Source of the DNA: JBOGJI01 sp050747865
GTDB lineage: Bacteria > Acidobacteriota > Thermoanaerobaculia > Multivoradales > JAHEKO01
Length of the DNA: 30,867 bases
NCBI GenBank assembly: GCA_050747865.1
Contig: JBOGJI010000324.1
Location: 1 to 30,867 of the forward strand
Reading direction: 5' to 3'
Part shown: positions 27,206 through 30,867 of the stretch, in pieces
How the letters are laid out: the number at the start of each line of letters is the position of its first letter
How positions within the stretch are numbered: position 1 is the stretch's first letter
Program-made: the position numbers and the translations under genes
The notes under the pieces: generated by a model
Told to the model about the DNA's origin: nothing
Databases searched by the model: none
What the model saw: only the letters and a program-made list of their open reading frames with translations

Positions 27206-27757
27206 GTGGACGACGACGCCGAGCTCTACATGCTGGCCCGCAGGGGCGAGCGCGAGGCCCTCGCCGCGCTGATCGAGCGCCACAAGGACGGCCTCGTGCG
27301 CTACCTGACCCGAGTAGCCGGCGGCCATGAGCACGCCGAGGACGTGGCCCAGGAGGCCTTCCTACGCCTCGCCGAGGGGCGCGGCGACTATCGGCCGGAG
27401 CTCGGGGCATTCCGCTCCTACCTCTATCGCATCGCCACCAACCTGGTGATCAGCCGGCAGCGCCGGCGCCGGCGCTGGCAGCGCCTGCTGCCACGCCTGC
27501 ACGCGTCGAACGGCCACCATCTGGAGGCGCCGCAGGAGCGGGCGGTGGAGCGCGCCGAGCTGCGCGCGCGGCTGCTCTCGGCGCTGGCCGAGGTCCCGGT
27601 GGTCTACCGCTCGTCGCTGGTCCTCCACCACCTGGAGGGCTGGTCCTACGCCGACATCGCCGCAGCCCTGGACTGCTCGGTGGGCACCGTCAAGTCGAGG
27701 ATCTTCCGCGCCCGCCGGCACCTGCAGCAAACCCTCGGACCGCAGCGGCCGACATGA
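27206..27757 (+). CDS. ECF-family RNA polymerase sigma factor
   Basis: This is a 183-aa group 4 sigma factor. Region 2 is KDGLVRYLTRVAGGHEHAEDVAQEAFLRL (about 23-51), with the core-binding DVAQEAF motif and then FRSYLYRIATNLVISRQRRRR. Region 4 is LAEVPVVYRSSLVLHHLEGW followed by SYADIAAALDCSVGTVKSRIFRARRHL, a clear helix-turn-helix. The start GTG 27206 is chosen because AGGGAGGAGGAG ends nine bases upstream; GTG 27179 would add nine residues. The stop overlaps the next gene's ATG (ATGA), as expected for a sigma/anti-sigma pair. An ECF-type promoter precedes it. Confidence 0.93.
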   Translation: MDDDAELYMLARRGEREALAALIERHKDGLVRYLTRVAGGHEHAEDVAQEAFLRLAEGRGDYRPELGAFRSYLYRIATNLVISRQRRRRRWQRLLPRLHASNGHHLEAPQERAVERAELRARLLSALAEVPVVYRSSLVLHHLEGWSYADIAAALDCSVGTVKSRIFRARRHLQQTLGPQRPT

Positions 27758-28188
27758 ACCGACACGGAAGCAAGACCATGCACGAAGAACGCGACCCCCT
27801 GCTCTCCCCGCTGGTGGAGAACCCCGTGTTAGGGGCCTCCGAGGGATTCACCGAGCGGGTCCTGGCCCGCTACGCGAAACGGCGGCGACGGCGGGCCGCC
27901 GTCCGCGGCGCCGTCGCCGCGGCGCTGCTGCTCGGCGCCGCCGGGCTAGCCTGGATGCGCGCGACGACGCCCGAGGTCGATCCGCAGATCCACAGCCTGC
28001 AGGCGGAGCAACGGCAGCTCGCCGCCGAGCTGGCGCGCCTGGAGGAGCTGGCGCGCACGACCCGGCCGGTGGCGTGGGTGCATGCGGGCGAGGATCTCGA
28101 CGTGGTGCTCGACCTGCGCCGGCTCGACGCCGCCGGTGGCCTCGACGCCCGGCCGGCCACGTACACGACGTCCGCGCGGGAACCCTGA
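27754..28188 (+). CDS. Probable anti-sigma factor, single-pass membrane protein
   Basis: This is a 144-aa protein with an acidic to mixed N-terminal cytoplasmic part of about 45 residues, a very basic patch (RRRRRAAVRG) before one membrane helix (AVAAALLLGAAGLAWM, about 52-68), and a periplasmic part with a short coiled coil (LQAEQRQLAAELARLEEL). Its position, size, topology and four-base overlap with the sigma gene make it the likely anti-sigma factor. It has no zinc anti-sigma motif (HXXXCXXC) and no recognised family, so the role is inferred from context. ATG 27778 is a possible alternative start. Confidence 0.7.
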   Translation: MNRHGSKTMHEERDPLLSPLVENPVLGASEGFTERVLARYAKRRRRRAAVRGAVAAALLLGAAGLAWMRATTPEVDPQIHSLQAEQRQLAAELARLEELARTTRPVAWVHAGEDLDVVLDLRRLDAAGGLDARPATYTTSAREP

Positions 28189-28205
28189 CGGCGCTCGGGC
28201 GTTGT
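28179..28205 (+). promoter_or_regulatory. ECF-type promoter upstream of the PDZ gene
   Basis: GGAACC (28179-28184), 15 bases, CGTTGT (28200-28205). Both hexamers and the spacing equal those upstream of the sigma gene. Transcription would start near 28212, about 20 bases before ATG 28232, leaving room for the AAAGGAGAG ribosome binding site. It overlaps the last codons of the anti-sigma gene. Confidence 0.75.
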
Positions 28206-28231
28206 TAGCCGGTGAAAGGAGAGATCCAACG

Positions 28232-29083
28232 ATGAGGACACTGAGCACCTTGGCAATCATCTCGCTCCTGGCTCTGACCGTCACGACCGGATCCGGGGTT
28301 GCGCGCGCCGCGAACGACGCGTCCCTGTTCGCTCAATCGGAGCCGCCGGAGGTGAAAGCGAACGCCGAGCAACCGGAGCCCGAGAAGCGGGAGCGACGCA
28401 AGATCATTCGCGTCCGGGACGGCAAGCCGTTCGTCTGGTCGTTCGACGGCGACGGCTGGTCCTTCGGTGAGGGCGGGACCCGCGGTTACCTGGGCGTGGG
28501 CGTCATCCGCATGACCTCGGAGCTGCGCCAGCATTTCGGCGCTCCCGCCGAGCGCGGCGTGTTGGTCTCCAAAGTCGTCGACGACAGCCCCGCCGCGGCC
28601 GCCGGGATCGCCGTGGGGGACATCCTGCTGTCGGTGGACGGCGAGCCAATCGCAGAAGAGTGGGACCTGATCCGGGAGATCGGCAAGCACGGCGACGGCC
28701 AGACCGTGTCGATCGAAGTCCTGCGCGACGACGCGACCTTCAGCGTCACCCCGGCGCTCGAGGAGCGCGACCGTCAGGTCGTCGATCTCATGCCCCTGTT
28801 CCACGAAGGAGAGCTCGGCAAGGGCGTCGAGGAATTCCACATCCAGGTTCCCGATTTCCCCGATGCGGAGGCGATGGAGAAAGTGATCGCGATCCGCGAG
28901 AAGGACATCGAGCGGGCGATGGAGGGCCTGGACAAGCGCCTCAACAGCCCGGAGTTCCGTGAGCGCATCGCCGAGGCCACCCGCCGCAGCGCCGAGCTCG
29001 AGCGCCGCACCGCCGAGCTCGAGCGCCGCCTGGCGCAGCTCCAGCGCCAGCTCGAGAGGCTACAGGCGCAACAGAATCCGTAG
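28232..29083 (+). CDS. Exported PDZ-domain protein with C-terminal coiled coil
   Basis: This 283-aa protein has a signal peptide (MRTLSTLAIISLLALTVTTG and on, cleavage after ARA near 26). After a charged linker comes one PDZ domain of the HtrA/DegP type (about 88-172): RGYLGVGVIRMTSELRQHFG, GVLVSKVVDDSPAAAAGIAVGDILLSVDGEPI. The HtrA protease domain is absent, so it cannot be a serine protease by itself. The last 80 residues form a long coiled coil with a tandem SAELERRTAELERRLAQL pattern, suggesting oligomerisation. AAAGGAGAG precedes ATG 28232. An ECF promoter identical to that of the sigma operon makes it the probable output of that system, in the periplasm. Confidence 0.88.
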   Translation: MRTLSTLAIISLLALTVTTGSGVARAANDASLFAQSEPPEVKANAEQPEPEKRERRKIIRVRDGKPFVWSFDGDGWSFGEGGTRGYLGVGVIRMTSELRQHFGAPAERGVLVSKVVDDSPAAAAGIAVGDILLSVDGEPIAEEWDLIREIGKHGDGQTVSIEVLRDDATFSVTPALEERDRQVVDLMPLFHEGELGKGVEEFHIQVPDFPDAEAMEKVIAIREKDIERAMEGLDKRLNSPEFRERIAEATRRSAELERRTAELERRLAQLQRQLERLQAQQNP

Positions 29084-29103
29084 CGATATGGGGGACAGGG
29101 GCG

Positions 29104-29192
29104 AGGGGTCAGGGGTCAGGGACCCGGCGCTTCGGTCAGCGATCGCGCCGTGAGGGCTCATGCCTGTCGCTTATCCCTGAACCCTGACCCCT
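29104..29192. repeat. G-rich imperfect inverted repeat, possible bidirectional terminator
   Basis: The left arm at 29104-29122 has two tandem GGGGTCA units. The right arm at 29174-29192 is its complement (CCCTGAACCCTGACCCC). They pair over about 19 bases with one mismatch, around a loop of about 51 bases. It lies between two convergent genes, so it could terminate both, although no T-run follows. The right arm and loop are translated as the last residues of the YihY-like protein. G-rich repeats of this look are often dispersed in such genomes; copy number here cannot be tested. Confidence 0.6.
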
Positions 29193-30017
29193 GCCCCCCC
29201 GGGTGGGTGGGTGGGGAGCCCCCCAGCCGCGCGCCATGGCGGCGATCTCGGCGCCGATGAGCACGGTGAGGGCGGAGAGGTAGAGCCAGAGCTGCAGGAT
29301 GATGACCGCGCCCACGAACCCGTAGACGCGGCTGTAGCGGCCGACGTTGGCGACGTAGAGCCGGAACGCCTCGGTGGTTCCCGCCCACAGCGCGGCACCG
29401 ATCAGGGCGCCGACGAGAATCCGCCGCTTGGAGCGCTCGCTGTCCCAGTTCGGCAGGAAGGTGTAGAGGATCCAGATGGCGCCGACCACCGTCACCGCGA
29501 TGGCCGGCCAGCGCAAGGAGGTCCACGGGGCGTCGATCCCCAGCTTCTGGATCAGGGTGGGGCCGGCGAGGACCGCGGTGGCCGCCGCCACGATGGCCAG
29601 CATGCCGACGACCTGGAACAGCAGGGCGACGCCGCGGCGGCGGCGCCAGCGACGGTTCTCCTTGAGGCCGAAGATGACATTGAGGGCGTGCGCCAGCACC
29701 GCGAAGATGTGCGACGAGGTCCAGATCATCAGGACGATGCCGAACGACAGGGCGCCGGGCCGGAACGAGCCGGTCACCTCGAGCACGAACTGTCCGACGT
29801 AGGCCGCCGCCACCTCCGGCAGCGCCGCCTCGAGCTGAAACATGATCCAGTCGAACGCGGCCTGCCCGCCGAGCAGCCCGGTCAAGGCGAAGAGCACCAG
29901 GATGGCCGGGAAGAGGGCGAGGAACGCGAAATACGCCAACCGCGCCGACTCCGCCCCCAGGGCGTGGCGGATCACGCGGTGCTGCAACTCGCGCAGGAAG
30001 CGAAGGGATGATCTCAT
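29136..30017 (-). CDS. YihY/BrkB-family inner-membrane protein
   Basis: This is a 293-aa polytopic membrane protein of the YihY/virulence-factor BrkB family. It has about six helices, including FAFLALFPAILVLFALTGLLGG (about 30-51), LSFGIVLMIWTSSHIFAVLAHALN, VALLFQVVGMLAIVAAATAVLAG, WPAIAVTVVGAIWILYTFLPN and VGALIGAALWAGTTEAFRLYV, plus the C-terminal family block YGFVGAVIILQLWLYLSALTVLIGAEI. The function of the family is not settled. The last 22 residues or so (from PTRGGRGQG) are encoded by a G-rich repeat and are not family-like. The ATG has TAGGTT six bases upstream and no Shine-Dalgarno. Confidence 0.9.
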   Translation of the reverse strand: MRSSLRFLRELQHRVIRHALGAESARLAYFAFLALFPAILVLFALTGLLGGQAAFDWIMFQLEAALPEVAAAYVGQFVLEVTGSFRPGALSFGIVLMIWTSSHIFAVLAHALNVIFGLKENRRWRRRRGVALLFQVVGMLAIVAAATAVLAGPTLIQKLGIDAPWTSLRWPAIAVTVVGAIWILYTFLPNWDSERSKRRILVGALIGAALWAGTTEAFRLYVANVGRYSRVYGFVGAVIILQLWLYLSALTVLIGAEIAAMARGWGAPHPPTRGGRGQGSGISDRHEPSRRDR

Positions 30018-30023
30018 GTCTCG

Positions 30024-30029
30024 AACCTA
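30024..30029 (-). promoter_or_regulatory. -10 box, leaderless, YihY-like gene
   Basis: The minus strand reads CTTAGGTTCG, with TAGGTT six bases before ATG 30017. TAGCTT five bases further upstream is an alternative. It shares a 29-base intergenic space with the divergent DUF1015 promoter. Confidence 0.4.
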
Positions 30030-30032
30030 AGC

Positions 30033-30038
30033 TACACT
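30033..30038 (+). promoter_or_regulatory. -10 box, leaderless, DUF1015 gene
   Basis: AGCTACACTCCC contains TACACT eight bases before ATG 30047, so transcription should begin at or one base before the start codon. GCTANNNTCC is the same form as at the fused E1 gene. Confidence 0.55.
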
Positions 30039-30046
30039 CCCAACCG

Positions 30047-30867
30047 ATGCGCATCCAAGCTTTTCACGGCCTGCGCTACGACGGCGTGGCCGACCCTGGC
30101 GCGCTCGCCGCGCCCCCCTTCGACCAGATCGACGATCGCCTGCGCGATCGGTTCCACCAGACGCCGCATCATTTCGCGCATCTGAGCCGCCCGGTGCCTG
30201 AGGACGGGCTCGATGCGCCGCATCATGCCGCCGCCAAACACGAAGCCTGGGTGCGGGACGGCATCCTACGGCAGGATTCCGAGCCCGCCTTGTATGCCAA
30301 TGAGATCGTCCTGCCCGCGGGCGAGCGGCGGCGCGGGCTCACCGCGCTGGTCGGCATCGAGCCGCCCGACAGCCCGATCATCCGGCCGCACGAGGAGACG
30401 CTGGCCAAGGCGATCGCCGACCGGCTCGAGCTGCTGCGGGCGATGCGGGTCGACCTGGAGCCGATGCTCCTGCTCGCCGACGACGGCGGAGCGCTGGACG
30501 GCATGCTGGCGGCCGACTGCGGCGGCGAGCCGCTGGTCGAGCACCGCGACGCCGACGGCAACCTGCAACGCCTCTTCCGCGTCGCCGACGCCGGTCGCGT
30601 CGCGAGCTACCGCCGGACGCTCGCCGACGCGCCCGGCCTGATCGCCGACGGCCACCATCGCTACAAGGTCGCCTCGCTGTACGCCGCCGAGCGGGCGGCC
30701 GGGCCCGACACCCCCGCCGCCTGCAAGCTGGCCGTGATCACCAGCCTCGCGTCCCCGGCCCTGACCATCGACCCGATCCACCGGGCGTTCGCCGAGGCGC
30801 CTTCGCTCGGGCCCCTGCGCTCGCTGGCGCGGTGCCAGCCCCTTGCCGAGCCGACGGGCGCCGGCGC
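30047..30867 (+). CDS. DUF1015-family protein, 3' end beyond the window
   Basis: The frame is open from ATG 30047 to the end of the window (273 complete codons). It matches the DUF1015 family, typically about 400 aa and cytoplasmic: LAAPPFDQIDD near the N-terminus, FAHLSRP, ANEIVLPAGERRRGLTALVGIE, IIRPHEETLAKAIADRLELLRAM, and the signature LIADGHHRYKVASLY (about 201-215), followed by TIDPIHRAF. The function of the family is unestablished. The ATG has no Shine-Dalgarno but has a TACACT box eight bases upstream. It diverges from the YihY-like gene across 29 bases. About 100-130 residues are probably missing. Confidence 0.88.
   Translation, partial: MRIQAFHGLRYDGVADPGALAAPPFDQIDDRLRDRFHQTPHHFAHLSRPVPEDGLDAPHHAAAKHEAWVRDGILRQDSEPALYANEIVLPAGERRRGLTALVGIEPPDSPIIRPHEETLAKAIADRLELLRAMRVDLEPMLLLADDGGALDGMLAADCGGEPLVEHRDADGNLQRLFRVADAGRVASYRRTLADAPGLIADGHHRYKVASLYAAERAAGPDTPAACKLAVITSLASPALTIDPIHRAFAEAPSLGPLRSLARCQPLAEPTGAG

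Noticed and set aside
23894..27334. Very long open frames antisense to the fused E1 and LCAT-like genes, on both strands
   Set aside because: They are Arg/Pro/Gly/Ala-rich or low-complexity, match no family and are the normal by-product of GC-rich codon use opposite real genes. A similar minus-strand frame runs opposite clpB at 4545-7679.
28989..29030. Tandem repeat of GCCGAGCTCGAGCGCCGC in the PDZ gene as a mobile or regulatory repeat
   Set aside because: It simply encodes the AELERR heptads of the coiled coil.

Overview
The window is high-GC bacterial chromosome, densely coded on both strands. It has no rRNA, tRNA, CRISPR array, insertion sequence or phage gene that I can see. Several gene types point to Acidobacteriota, perhaps a Thermoanaerobaculia-like lineage: a secreted VWFA-type protein with a degenerate metal site, next to a transmembrane Ser/Thr kinase fused to a TolB/FlgO-like segment and TPRs, and an orphan ExeA/GspA-GspB pair. 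The taxonomic call is inference.

Layout. (1) 219-3654: hemB-hemL-thiO-like, three overlapping genes for tetrapyrrole synthesis plus a flavin amine oxidase. (2) 3794-8571: cbpA-type dnaJ, clpB and a VWFA-type gene on one strand, behind two similar promoter-like boxes. clpB carries an in-frame amber codon. (3) 8611-11175: Ser/Thr kinase-TPR protein, convergent with a small lipoprotein gene. (4) 11867-16009: a three-gene molybdenum hydroxylase whose FAD subunit carries the extra four-cysteine loop of 4-hydroxybenzoyl-CoA reductase. A decayed AraC-family regulator follows on the other strand. (5) 16433-21783: a secreted Asp-box protein, a DUF1684 lipoprotein, tag DNA glycosylase, a metallo-beta-lactamase-fold hydrolase, a sorbosone-dehydrogenase-like lipoprotein and a four-helix membrane protein. 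(6) 21834-27063, minus strand: gspB-gspA, a fused E1 alpha-beta 2-oxoacid dehydrogenase and an LCAT-like alpha/beta hydrolase. (7) 27206-29083: ECF sigma factor, a membrane protein that is probably its anti-sigma factor, and an exported PDZ/coiled-coil protein. (8) 29136-30867: YihY/BrkB membrane protein, divergent from a DUF1015 gene that runs off the window.

Four signals stand out. The two transcription units of the sigma-factor locus carry the same promoter-like element, GGAACC-N15-CGTTGT, which makes a self-contained ECF regulon of sigma factor, probable anti-sigma factor and PDZ effector. Seven genes have a TANNNT box 6-9 bases before the ATG and no useful Shine-Dalgarno, which indicates leaderless or near-leaderless mRNAs; several share GCTANNNTC. 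clpB is interrupted by TAG at a conserved lysine codon although the rest of its frame is intact. The molybdenum hydroxylase has the cysteine spacing of a 4-hydroxybenzoyl-CoA reductase but no aromatic-degradation neighbours. No wholly new multi-gene system is proven here; the ECF-PDZ unit is the best candidate.
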